Part shown: one piece after another, positions 33,944 to 45,364 of the stretch
Layout: every line of letters begins with the position of its first letter
Position numbering within the stretch: the stretch's first letter is position 1
From: Apteryx mantelli
Taxonomy: Eukaryota > Chordata > Aves > Apterygiformes > Apterygidae
Assembly (NCBI RefSeq): GCF_036417845.1
Contig: NC_089990.1
Location: 7,501-71,500 of the forward strand
DNA length: 64,000 nucleotides
Reading direction: 5' to 3'
The notes under the pieces: model-generated
Told to the model about the DNA's origin: nothing
Databases searched by the model: none
The model's input: only the letters and a program-made list of their open reading frames with translations
Program-made: the position numbers and the translations under genes

Positions 33944-36900
33944 TCCTGCTGCTGCTGGGAAGTTTTTGGAGAAAAGAATTAAGATGTTAGAAGGTGAGCG
34001 TGTCATATGCTGCACAGACTTTGGGTCCTCAATTCACACTTCAAATAATTCTTCTTCTGTGAAGCTACCTATTTCTCAGTGATACCGTGATAGCAGTTGT
34101 GCCTAGGTTTTTGAGGAAACTTTTCAAATTAAAAAGATGAAGTAAATGCATTGTATACATTTCTAGAGTAAGATGCTTGCAGAGTACTTGGGAAATAACA
34201 TGGATTTTGTTGTAGAGGTGGAAGGTCTGTTGAAGTCTTAGGGTTTTGTCAGACATTGCTGTATGTGTTTTGACTTTTACAGCCAGATATTGACCAGGCT
34301 CTGCTTAAAATGCCTTCCTTAGCCTTTGACTTTGAGGTTGCTGTTTTGTTGCATGTTCTTCAGTTGCATCATTTTTTAGTATAAGAAATTTACTGTATGA
34401 ATTTTAGTTTTCGAGTAACTTTTTTTTTTTTCTTATTCTGGCTCTAAGAAATAATGAATGTAAGCTTGACCCATTGACAGCAAATTGGGCTGAAGTAAGT
34501 TTTCCTGGGTGCAAATGTTTGGCTTTTCTAATGATTCCTTTTGACACCAGGATGCAATGTGAGGTTAAAGAGGCCAAATAAGTTCCAATTCTATATGCTT
34601 TGTGCTTTCTTCAGCAGTTCAGAACTTGTGTGTCCTTGGGTTTGAAATTCAGTAGGCTTAGTCTCCATCCAGAAATGAATTATTTCCAACTGACTTTTCA
34701 GTTCGCTCATGGAGGATTGCTTTAGCAAGGTTGCATTGTGTTCCTTGGCAATCTGTTTCTGAAAGGGCCTGCCCTCTCAGCATGCGCTACAGAATTGCCC
34801 CAACCCATTTTTGTCATGTGCTGCATGCAAGATAAGGCCTTTGTGACAGCTAAGCTTGAGAATGCCATGCAGAGTGCACACCTTTCCCTTGGTACTTGCT
34901 AGTTTGAATGCTGCTTGCCAAGTGGCTGTTGCACTGTGCTGGTGGTGTCCTGGAAGAACTAAAGGTGTCTGCAAGAAGCTGCAAATGAACTGCTCAATCC
35001 TGATACATATGAATTGGTTCTGCATGGGGTCAGCTTTAGAGTTTCTGCATCAGTAGTAAAAATGCAGGGTGTGTGACCTGAGCAAACTGGCTGCCAGTGA
35101 GTCAGAAAGGGTACACGATGATCGTCGTCTTACCATTGCTCATCTCTGAGCCCCATACCTGGTGTTCATCACTGCCTTTATGTATGTGTGAGCATTTAAG
35201 GGAAAACTTTTCATTATAAAGTCAATATGAGATAATCCAGCCTATATATCCAGGTTTCCTGCACCTTGTTAGTGCATGCCTGGCCCTTGGGTCTGCTCCT
35301 GGCATTGTGTTCAGATCTTGTTTCGGAGCCATCAGGAAGTGCTGAACTGTAAGAATGGTTTCAGTGCAATGTGCTTTTCTTGTTCTCAGTTCCATTACAG
35401 CTCACCTGAAAAAAGTAGTTTCGTGTCTTGTATCCAGCACCCCTGTCTACAGGGCTTGGGCTGGCTGGGTCAGAGTGTCACCGTATACGTGGCGTTCCCA
35501 GGCCATTGTACTGCTGCCAATGCTTCCTATCAATGGTTCTGGGGCAGGAGGTGTGATGAATGTGCCAGCTGCTCAGGCAGGCGGTGCATCACCATTTCAC
35601 GTGGCCTTTTACCCTCTGCAGTCAAGCAGCGTGCTGGCAGCCTGTCTTTTCTACAGCTCTCTGCATAGACACTTCAGGAGCTGTATTTGACAGGCTTGTG
35701 AGCCTCTGTTTGGTTTTTGGCAATGCAGCCTCTGTTTGGTTTTTGGCACCTCTGACCATGGGTCAGGGACCTTTTCCTCCTGATTGCTGATGGACTGAGT
35801 TCTGTCGAGTACCTTTTGTATTTTTGGAGGGCTCTGTAAATATAAATCAGTTGGTCAAATGATAATATTACTCCCACCTCATAGCAGCTCTTCAGAATAT
35901 GCAATGAAGCCATCTTCTAAGATCTGCCAAAATTGCAACTGTGAGGTTTGCCATTACTCTGCGAGATGCTGTTTTCTAAGGTGTTGGTGGTGAGAAAGGG
36001 GAGCTTTATTTGCAACATGACAGTAATATAAATTGTATTGTTATTTCTGATATACATTTAGTTGACTACAGTTTTAAGATGCTGCCCTTACCACTGTTTC
36101 AGATGATTTTATTTTTATATATGCTGATATTTTAAAGATTTTGAGAAAAGAATCCCAGGGGAAGAAATGCTGAAAATGCACACAAGAAAATCTTTATCAA
36201 GGACATAAGGCAGTGAAGGCAAATGAGCAGCTGACATCTCAAATGACTAATCTTCCCTCTTTCTTCAGGAAATTGTGCTAAAGGAGGTAAAGAAACTGGA
36301 TCCAAACTATTATTGGTGCAGTCTGTAGTAGTTTTAGACAAGACTGGTGCTCTGTGATCTTGTTGTGTTTATTTTGGGCTAATAAGATGTAGAATTTACT
36401 GATGTTTATGAGACATGGTAGTTGGTATTTGATAGTTTGACTCTTTGTTTTAATACATGCCGTTCTTCTAGAGAGTCAGTTTATATTAGAACCCTGCTCT
36501 GTTTAGTATTAACTGAACTGGTGGGTTCAGTGATGAAGCACCCACAAACATCATTGCTCTCCCTTTCCTGCCCCCCCTTCCCCTGAGATTAGTGTATTAC
36601 AAAATATGAATTGTTCACTTTGTTTTACCTTAGTAGCATTCATTACTATAGAGTATTGCAGGAAGTTCTTTGGTATTTCTGAGATGCAGGGTGATGCCAA
36701 GTCTTTTTGTTTTAGCAGTGTTCTCTTACTTAAAGATTAATTTTTCACTAGTTTCTTGGATAGTCACTGAGTGTTTTCTGCTGGGAGAACAGTTTGATGA
36801 ATGTTTGTCAGTGTTAGTGTAGTTTCTGTCAGTGATGAGAACCAAATTTCAGACACAAAGCCTTACTTTAGCTGGTCTTGTTAAAACAAATAGCAAGGTT

Positions 36901-37847
36901 CGCACAGAAGGATTTTCTTTGCTTCTTACTTTCCCAGGTGCAGAGTGAAGCCAGGGGATATGGATGTTCTCCTAACCCATCCAAGTTTCATGTCAGAATC
37001 ATCTAAACAGGTACACATCTTTGCGTTACTATGGATTACTACTATGTCTTACTGTCAGAACAGTGTGTGCTTTTTAAATTCAGCAGAAGATAAGTCTCAG
37101 AATTGTGTTGTACTTTCTTGCATCTCTTTTTGTTACTGTAATAGTAAGCTATTCTCTTTGATCAACGTGTTTAGTTTGAGGACATACTCACTTGTCATGT
37201 CTGTGTATTTTATGTTATGTTCTTCTTGCAGAAATATATAGTATGTTTAGTCTTATCCTTCCCTTCCTTTAACCTCCTCCCCACCTCCATTAATTTGTAT
37301 TGTTTTTACAACCTCTAATTGTAACAACTAGCCAAATAAAACAGTGATTAAAGGCAAACTCAGTGTCTCTTTATGTAGTTGAAATCCTTTGAAGGCAAAG
37401 CAAATATCCTACTATGGTTTGTAATATTTCTGGGCTAACTGGGAAAGTTCCTCATGACATTTTGCATTTGTGTTATTTCTGCAGATTCATGACTTTGAAA
37501 GTTCAAAACTCAAACTAGGAAACAAGTTTTGTCATTTCTGATGAAAGTAATCTGATGATACAGATTGCAGTGAAAAATTTTCTTACATCTTCACAGTTGT
37601 AATTTTGTTAGCTTTTCTCAGTAGTGTTGTAATATTTTCCCCCAGTTAGATGTCATGTAGCAATAACAGTGATGTACAGTACTTACACGAGTCACTGGTT
37701 AACAAGTAAGATATTCCTGTTATTTGTAATTTCTTCTTTTTTGTGTTGTCACTGTGCATAGCCAAAACTTTTGCATCAAGTTGTAGAACAACTGGAAAAT
37801 TCCACTTTGTCACAGATATGCTGTCTAAAGATGAAACCAAATTCATG
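33944..37847 (+). pseudogene. POLB: Unprocessed DNA polymerase beta pseudogene (six exons recognised)
   Basis: POLB is the base-excision-repair gap-filling polymerase. Six diverged exons appear in the right order: 33,944-33,993 (second helix-hairpin-helix region; 50 nt, the expected size); about 34,442-34,494; about 36,127-36,183 (DFEKRIP); 36,269-36,342 (EIVLKEVKKLD); 36,938-37,010 (GDMDVLLTHP, which keeps the two catalytic Asp codons); 37,762-37,847 (PKLLHQVVEQL). Intact donors include GTGAGC at 33,994, GTAAGT at 34,495 and GTAAGG at 37,848. Decay is clear: +1 nt near 34,475; +1 nt after AACTAT in the 74-nt exon, whose donor is now AC; +2 nt in the 73-nt exon, giving an in-frame TGA; -1 nt in the 86-nt exon. 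The first and last parts of the gene were not found. Introns show it is a genomic duplicate, not a retrocopy. Confidence 0.85.
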
Positions 37848-40800
37848 GTAAGGTTTTGTTTGTTTGTTTGTTTTTGGAGGTGAGGGATGCAGGGGGGGAT
37901 TACATCTGGCAGGAGCTTGGATATATACAAAATGTGTTGTTTAGATTTTGGCAGTTGCTGCCTCTCTTGTAAAGATTAGAAAATCTACAGGTATTTTTAT
38001 AGTTGTTCCTGTATTTTTTTGTAATTGAATCCCTCTGAAATCACCTTCATGACAGTGTTGACCATGTAACTATTTTGTCTAGTGTTTCCCCACGAGCTTG
38101 GCACTACCTCATCATTTCTTAAGCCACACCGTTGCTCCCTCATTACTGTGCCCTAAACATCTTAAAACACAATCTCTGATTTCAGGTGCGTCTTTATCTT
38201 GTTTTTGGCTAATACATAATGTGCTTTTGTGTCCTTTCCCATAGATCTTGTTGCAGAGCGGAGTTAGAGGATATGCTGGTAGCCTTGGTTTATAACTTGG
38301 AATGTGGGAGATGCCTAGTGAGAGCAGTGGATTACAGGAGGCATAGGCATTGCATTTTGTTAGGTTTCTTGCTCACAGCACAACTTCTTTTTGTATTTTT
38401 AAACATGTGGTCTGTGTGTTGTCTTGGGTTGGCTCTGGTTGTAACTTTAATAGATCTGGACAAGGGATGTGCGCAAGGTGGCTTCTTAGGTGTTTCAGAG
38501 TGCAATTTCATTTCTATTACAGAGCTCAAAGGTAGCAGCTGGAGAAGGGGAAGAGCTGAAGTGGCCATGGTGAAATGACAAGCACCATGTTCAAAATAGT
38601 CTTTAATGTGTAGAAGATGGAGAGGGTCTAATCTAAAGGACTGTGACAATCCTGGTAAAAAATCATTCACTATAAAAGCCTCAATGTAATGCAGCCAGTT
38701 CTAAAATCTTGGCTTACTGGCCCAACTGAAAAGAACTGCCTCAAGTTGTGATTTATTTGTATGGTGTGTGTGGATCTTAGTGCTATTGAGCAAAGACATT
38801 TCTGTTCCTAGACTACTGTCAGCACACTTTTTTTTTTTCTGTTAAGATATTGCTAGAGACAGCAGTGACATTAGATTAGGTTCCCCAAAATCTTTGCTAG
38901 TTTCATCTTTAAAGAGATAAAAACACCGACAGTTCAGCACTCACTTTTACAGACCCACCAGATTTCCCAGGACAGTTGCATCAATAGAGTAGGAATGACT
39001 CCTGTAGGAATAGTTCATCTCATTTTTGCCCATCCGTTTGAATGTGAATATTGTATTGATTTAAAGCTAAATACACATCTGTGAGCTAAAGCAGAGACAC
39101 TCGGCATCCCAGTTTGTGTTCACAGTTCTGCAAGCTCTTTATAGTTTGACCATTTCCTCTGTGTGACTGTGTCCGCTTTAAGAAATGGTTCTGGGGTAGT
39201 TCTTGTCTTCAAAGTGGAAGGTAGGAAAGGAATATTGCAGAAAAGGGAAATGTGATTGCAGCCAAGAATCTAAGAGCAAGTCTCAGTATGGAGACAGAGT
39301 GCATAACTTTCAAAGCACAGGCAATGTTGAGACTTCAAAAAAAAGCTAATAGAAGGGGAGATCTCAGCATGAAGCCAGAGGATACATCTGGAAGACTGTC
39401 TACAATATAATTTATACCTCTATGCAATCCACCATTACACATGTCTAATCATTCATTATGGTTTGCTTCACCCCCCACTTACCACTTTATCATTTTAGGT
39501 GATGACAGACTAGACATGAAACAACAAAGCTGAAAAGTGGATTGCATAGAGGTTACAAATCAGTTTGATGTGAAAAGTGGCAGAAGAGTTCTCAAGAAAG
39601 AGCTTTCCTTCCTTTCTTTTGTCAGTTCAAGCCTTACCTGCACTTTCCTTACGCTGCAGTAGTCTGCTTATGTTTGTGCGTAGTGAGCAGCCTGATAATA
39701 ATTAGGGCAGAGGAACAGAAAGTTAGAAGTCCTGTGGTCCTTCCTGCTCTAGTATCAGTTTAAAAGTATACACTAAGTTGAACTTTACTCCTCACAATAG
39801 TATAAAACAGTGTTTCACAGTACTATATGACATCCAGATGTTCTAATAAACTATTTAACCAATCAGTTCAGCCGGAATTTCACTTTGATCTCCAGGATCA
39901 CTGATCAACTCTGCATCCAGATGTATTTTATTCTGAATGTCATGTCACACAGATTTTAGATATGTTTTCCTTTATATTCTCCACTTTGTCAATCAAAAGT
40001 CTCTGGAATATACATGAGCAGGAAAGGATAAGTTATTTTCCACTGGGAGGAAGTGTATTTATGAAGGAGAATGAAAGAAGAAGCAAAATATCTTATCAAA
40101 GTAATTTGATTTGCCAATTTCCTACATTATTTTACATTAAAAAAAAAATCAACATCAGAGCAAGCAGTTATGAGTATCCTATGTGTACTACTGAGGAATT
40201 ATTAAAGGTGACCTGAAACTAGTGCAAGACAAAGAACAAGTAAACTGAGAGAGAGCTTGTTTAAAAGAAGTCTGCTGTTAGAAAAGGGCTTTTTCTTACT
40301 GGAGTATAATATAATCAAATAATGTTTGATCACCACCTTCCTTGAGCTTAAACAAGTGATTTACAGTTCATTGAATTTCAGTATTATTTATATTTTCCTG
40401 AATGTTGTCAAATATCATTTTGCTTCCATGTCAGTCTGGATTTGTATAGCAATTCCACACAAAATTTACAAGAGTATTATTAATTATTAATTTCCAGAAA
40501 GAACTTGAGATGAAGTCAAAAGAATTGTGGCTAAGTCTGTGCACTGACATCGCCTTGCTGTGTGATCTTGTTCATATCACTCCTCCTGAGTTTCCATTTT
40601 TTCATCTGCAAAATGTGGTTTATATTATTTGCCTGTATCATAGGGTAGCAACATAATCAAGTACAACCCATCACACTACTAATCCCTGGAGCCTTCAGAA
40701 CCTCAGACTCCATCTCCTCTAGTGTCAGTGCCACACTGATATGTGTTGAACTTCTGTGCTTCTGTTGCCACTGTAAACATTTCCCCTGTATGGGCTGCTC

Positions 40801-41700
40801 ATTTGTTTCTTCAGCTCTGATTCTTCTTTATTTATCTGTCTCCTTTCTTGTCACCTTTTCTCCCCCATACGTGTGATACTTTGATGCTAACAATTTCCTT
40901 CACTTTTCAAGTTCTCTCCCCTTCTTTTTCTCCTGAAATGTTTGGTCTCTCTCTAAGAAGACAAAAACGTGACTGTTTGCAGTCCTTTCATCCCATTTCA
41001 CTGAAACTTATTGCAGTTCTTGCAGTCACTTTTAGAATTGTGTCTATGGTGAGGAAATTATCTGTAAATGCCTACAAACAAGCATGGTGCAAATGTTGTG
41101 CTCTCTGTTCCTTATGCTAGTACCAGCTCTACGCATTCCTGTAAACTGTCCTCTGACGTCCTTCTGCTCTCTCTCTTCAGGTTGCTTTTTTTCTCCATCT
41201 GATTTAATTTCTGCAACTGTTGCTTGTTTTATAGACTTCATTTACTTAGAAGGTAGGCTTTTCCTTTCAACAATGGATTCTGTCACCCTTAAGACCTGAG
41301 GGGGTTCAGAATCAAGAGGGACAAGGTTCTTCCCTTGCATGCAGTTAAAATGCACACAAACTCCAAGCTTGGAAATAGTTGAATTAATTTTACTGGGCTG
41401 ACAATAAATGTTGAAAATTTTAGATCAAGACATTAAAAATCCTCATGTTTCAGTTGCTAACCAAAATTTCATTAACTGCTTTGCTACCTTAACTACAGTA
41501 GTTTCCATTAATTCTTCTACAATATAATGAAACCTGTCCTAAGGGAAAACCTGCAAGATCAACAAAATTCAGATTAATGTCAGAAAGGGTTGCTAACAAA
41601 ATCTAGCTAAATTGGTTTGGAAACCTTTGGGATATTTTAAAGTGGCTGCTTAAGAAATGAATCTACATTGTAAGAGGAAAGCTGTGCTAATATCTTACAG
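37848..41700. other. Intergenic sequence, no gene recognised
   Basis: I searched for the remaining C-terminal POLB exons and did not recognise any. The open frame at 38,219-38,578 has no domain or splice context. Scattered A/T-rich low-complexity runs occur. Confidence 0.3.
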
Positions 41701-42720
41701 CTGTGGCAAAGAACTGTATTAGCTGCACAAGAGCACAAGGCTAGAAGAAACTTCTGTGGTCATCGTGTCCAAAACATTGTATTTCAGTTAAAGCATGCTA
41801 TACTGTAATCTTTCATAAATTTATCAAGCACCATTTCTAAGGCGTTACATGTTGTATCCCTTGTGCTATTAGAAGGCCTCTCACTAGTACAAATATTCTT
41901 CCAATTTTCAGTGAAAATTTATATTTGTGCTTGTGCTGACGTTCCTTTAGATAAAATTGATCTTTTCTCTCGCTGATACATATTCCGCTAGTGTGTTTGG
42001 AAGAGCAGTCATGTCCTAACTTCCAGTTTTCTTGTCAAAGCAATCCAGACTTTTAGTCTCCTTTTGTACACAAGATCTCCGGTCCCATGGTCGTAGTAGC
42101 CCTTCCGTTCATCTGTTCCAGTTAGAAATCATCTGTCTTGAACCTGGATGACTGGAGTTGTGCACTATTACGCAAATGATATCTTACAGAGCCTTGAACA
42201 ATGGTATTAATGCTTCATTATTTCTCTTGAAAATACCTTACCAGATATGCTCTAGGATCACATTTCTTTTTCACAGTTGCACTATATAACTATCTCAAGG
42301 TCCTCTGAGATTAAGTAGCTTGTTCAGGTCTTTCTCCTGCTCGGTAATTTCAACTAATAGATCCCAGCATTTAGCAGAAACTCTTGTCCTATCTGCCCAA
42401 TTTACCTAATAATTCCCCGTACGATACGGTTTCAAGTGTTTTATTGAAATGTAGATAGATGGAATTCACTGCGTTTTCCTTGTCTGGACAATCAGGTCTC
42501 TTATCAAAGAATGTATTGGGTTAGTCTGGGATAATTTATTTTTGTTAAACTTGTCTTTCATTTTATCCCATTTTCCATTTACCTCCTTGTCGTTAACTAT
42601 TCTTTCCTTAAGAATTTGTCCTAACACCTTGCATAGTATGAAAGTCCCAGTAAGATCAGGGATTTTTTGTTTTTCCTTTTCTTTTACATAGGTAATACCA
42701 GGCATGGATTTCTCAGAAAA
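41700..42720. mobile_element. Old interspersed repeat, strongly diverged
   Basis: The stretch from about 41,740 to 42,520 resembles a repeat I recall as widespread in amniote genomes. Recognisable words are CATGGTCGTAGTAGCCC, ATCTGTTCCAGTT, TCTTGAACCTGGATGACTGG and CAGGTCTTTCTCCTGCT. It is highly diverged, with no intact open frame. The resemblance is from memory, and family assignment (CR1-group or other) is uncertain. Confidence 0.35.
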
Positions 42721-43980
42721 GCTGATAAACCTTTATCTTTTAACACTAGCTAAGATGTAACAGACTTCCATGTCATTTAGTGTTGTTCTGGCTACAAGGC
42801 TAGAGATCCTTCTTCATCAGAATAGGGCTGTTTCAGCTCTTAGGTACTATATTGCTGTTCTTCTGCACTATAGTCCCCCTATAATTTGGTATGTGATAAA
42901 TATATGATCAGTAAGGTTTATTTATAGTCACTTTTAGAAGATTTGCTGTTGTGTGTACTGTGTTCTGTAATGGATAGTACACAATCTGCCTAATTTGCAT
43001 GAATTTTGAATTTATCTTTCATCTCAGGTACAATCACTTCCGTGCTTTGTTTTGTAAAGCTGCCTTAGCATTACCTTCATGTTCTACATCTTCCTACTGA
43101 TGTCCCAGTACTTTTCTGCTTGTACAGTGAAGAGTTTTTCTGCACAAGCTTTCTTCCTATATAATCCAAATTCCAAATAGTGTTTACCTCTTCCATCTTC
43201 AGGATTCTGAGCTCTTTATTTGCTCTAGTAGATAAAATTAAGGGCCTTTGAATCATGGACCCTGAGCATGTGAATCTGGGATGTGACTTGATCTTTATTT
43301 ACCTTTGTTTCCGCCTCATCTGTGCAATAAAAATCATAACCCCTAGCTACTTTTAAAGCAGCGCTGTGAGATGCAGTTAACTGTTAGCAAAATATTTCAG
43401 AACCTCAAACTAAAAAATGCCTCCACGGCAACTAAATGCTTTTTTGTTTCTCATTGGTTTCATGGGCTGACAATATTTAGGATCAATTTTCATTGAAGGG
43501 GCTGGAAAAAGATAGAAAAGTGGGCACAGTTGCGAGCAAGAAAAATAACTATGGTAGCAGAGTTTTCTACAAAACTTAGAGGGAGCAAAGCTCATTTAGA
43601 AAGGCCAGAGATTGCACTTACCAAGGCAAGACTGATACAGGACGTCATGCGCCTTTGTAGGGAAAGGGGAAGAGCAAAGAAGACCTGAAACTGCTAGTTA
43701 AGAAAAATAGCAGGATTTAGCCTTAGTTTGTTGACAGCAGAAAGGGCGCTGAAGCCAAGAGCTGGAAAAAGAGTGAAGTTAACAAGAACAAGAGACTTTC
43801 TTCATATTGAGTAGTGCTTCTGCTATGGTTCTCTTATCAGCTTTGGAAAGTACAGCACTGCTCCCTTGTTCTCCCTTCCTTTTTTCCATCATGCCTGCAC
43901 CAAGAACAAACTGTCTAAGAATGGTTTTCAGTGGGAACTGTTTTATTTCAATGTATGGCAATTCTGTCACTACTTGGTCA
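42721..43980. other. Intergenic sequence, no gene recognised
   Basis: Only short open frames are present. Nothing recognised apart from A/T-rich intergenic DNA bordering the old repeat and the CR1 insertion. Confidence 0.3.
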
Positions 43981-43984
43981 TGGT

Positions 43985-45364
43985 AATCGGAGGAGGTTCC
44001 TAAGGACTGGAAGAGAGCAAATGTAACTCCTGTCTTCAGGAAGGGCCAAAAGGAGGTTCTGGGAAGCTAGGAGGATCTGGGGAACTACAGGCGAGTCAAC
44101 CTCGCATCAGTCCCTGGGAAGATGATGGAACAATTAATTCTGGAAACCATTTCCAAACATATGAAGAGTAAGAAAGGTGTTTGGGAGTAGTGAGCATAGA
44201 TTTATGGAGTGAAAATCATGCCTGACCAACCTTGTAACCTTCTATGATGAGGTGACTGGCTTGGTGGATGAGGGGAGAGCAGTGGATGTAGTTTATCTCA
44301 ACTTTAATAAGGCTTTCAGCACTGTCTCACATAGCATGCTAATAGACAAGAGGTTGAAGTATGGGCTAGATAAGTGGATCATGAGGTGGATTGAAACTGG
44401 CAGAACTGCAAGGCTCAAAGGGTTGTGATTGGTGATGCAAAGTCCAGCTGGAAGCCAGTCACCAGCCATGTCCCTCCGGGTTTGGTACTGGGTCCAGTAC
44501 TGTTTAACATCTTAATTAATGACCTAGACAATAGAACAGAGTGTGCCTTCAGCAAGTTTGCAGATGATACAAAACTGGGAGGAGTGGTTGATAGATCAGA
44601 TAGGTGTATTGCCATCCAGTAAGACCTCAACAGACTGGAGAAATGGGTAGACAGGAATCTGATGAAGTAAGACAAAGGGAAGTGCGGAGTCTTGCATCTG
44701 GGAAGGAATAACCCTGTACACCAGTACAGGCTGGGGAGTGACAGGCTGGAAAGCAGTTTGGCAGAAAAGGACCTGAGGGTTCTGATGTAAGCAAGTTGAG
44801 CAGGAGCCAGCAATGTGTCCTGTGGCAAAGAAGGCCAACAGCATCCTGGGCTGCATTAGGAGGAACATCTTCAGCAGGTCAGGGAGGTAATCCTTCCCCT
44901 ATGCTCAGTACTGGTGAGACCACATATGGACTACTGTGTCCAGTTCTTGACTCCCTAGTAAAAGAGAGACGTGGATGTACTGGAGCAAGTCCAGCGAAGG
45001 GCTACAAAGATGACTAAAGAACTGGAGCATCTCATACGAGGAGAGGCTGAGAGAGCTGGGACTGGTTAGCTTGGAGAAGAGAAGGCTCAGGAGGGATCTT
45101 ATCAATGTGTATAAATGCCTGGTGGTGGGGAGTAAAGAAGACGGAGCCAGACTCCAGAGGTCACAAATTGAAATACAAGAAATTCCATTTAAACATAAGA
45201 AAAAACTTTTTTACTGTAAGGGTAACTGGAACTGGAACAGGTTTCCCAGAGACTGAACAAGGTCCTGAGCAACCTGCTCCAGTTGATCCTGCTTTGAGCA
45301 GGGGGGTTGGACTAGACAGTCTGCAGAGGTCCCTTCTAACATCAACTGTTCTATGATTCTATGA
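43985..45364 (+). mobile_element. CR1-type LINE, 5'-truncated and inactive
   Basis: The + strand carries the C-terminal part of a CR1 reverse transcriptase in broken frames: DWKRANVTPVF near 44,010, NLASVPGKMMEQLI near 44,100, an FNKAFSTVSH-like segment near 44,305, VPPGLVLGPVLFNILINDL from about 44,470 and FADDTKLGG at 44,557 (the YADD catalytic box, Tyr to Phe). Frameshifts and stops interrupt it. The 3' UTR ends with GGTTGGACTAGACAGTCTGC and a terminal ATTCTATG repeat (45,348-45,364), the hallmark CR1 3' end. CR1 elements are usually 5'-truncated and this one starts within the RT domain. It is an old, dead copy. Confidence 0.9.

Noticed and set aside
38219-38578. 119-codon + strand frame downstream of the POLB exons as a further POLB exon
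   Set aside because: The peptide does not match the C-terminal POLB region and has no consistent splice borders.
44425-44622. Reverse-transcriptase-like frame as an active gene
   Set aside because: It is one fragment of the 5'-truncated CR1, flanked by stops and frameshifts, with the catalytic Tyr replaced by Phe.
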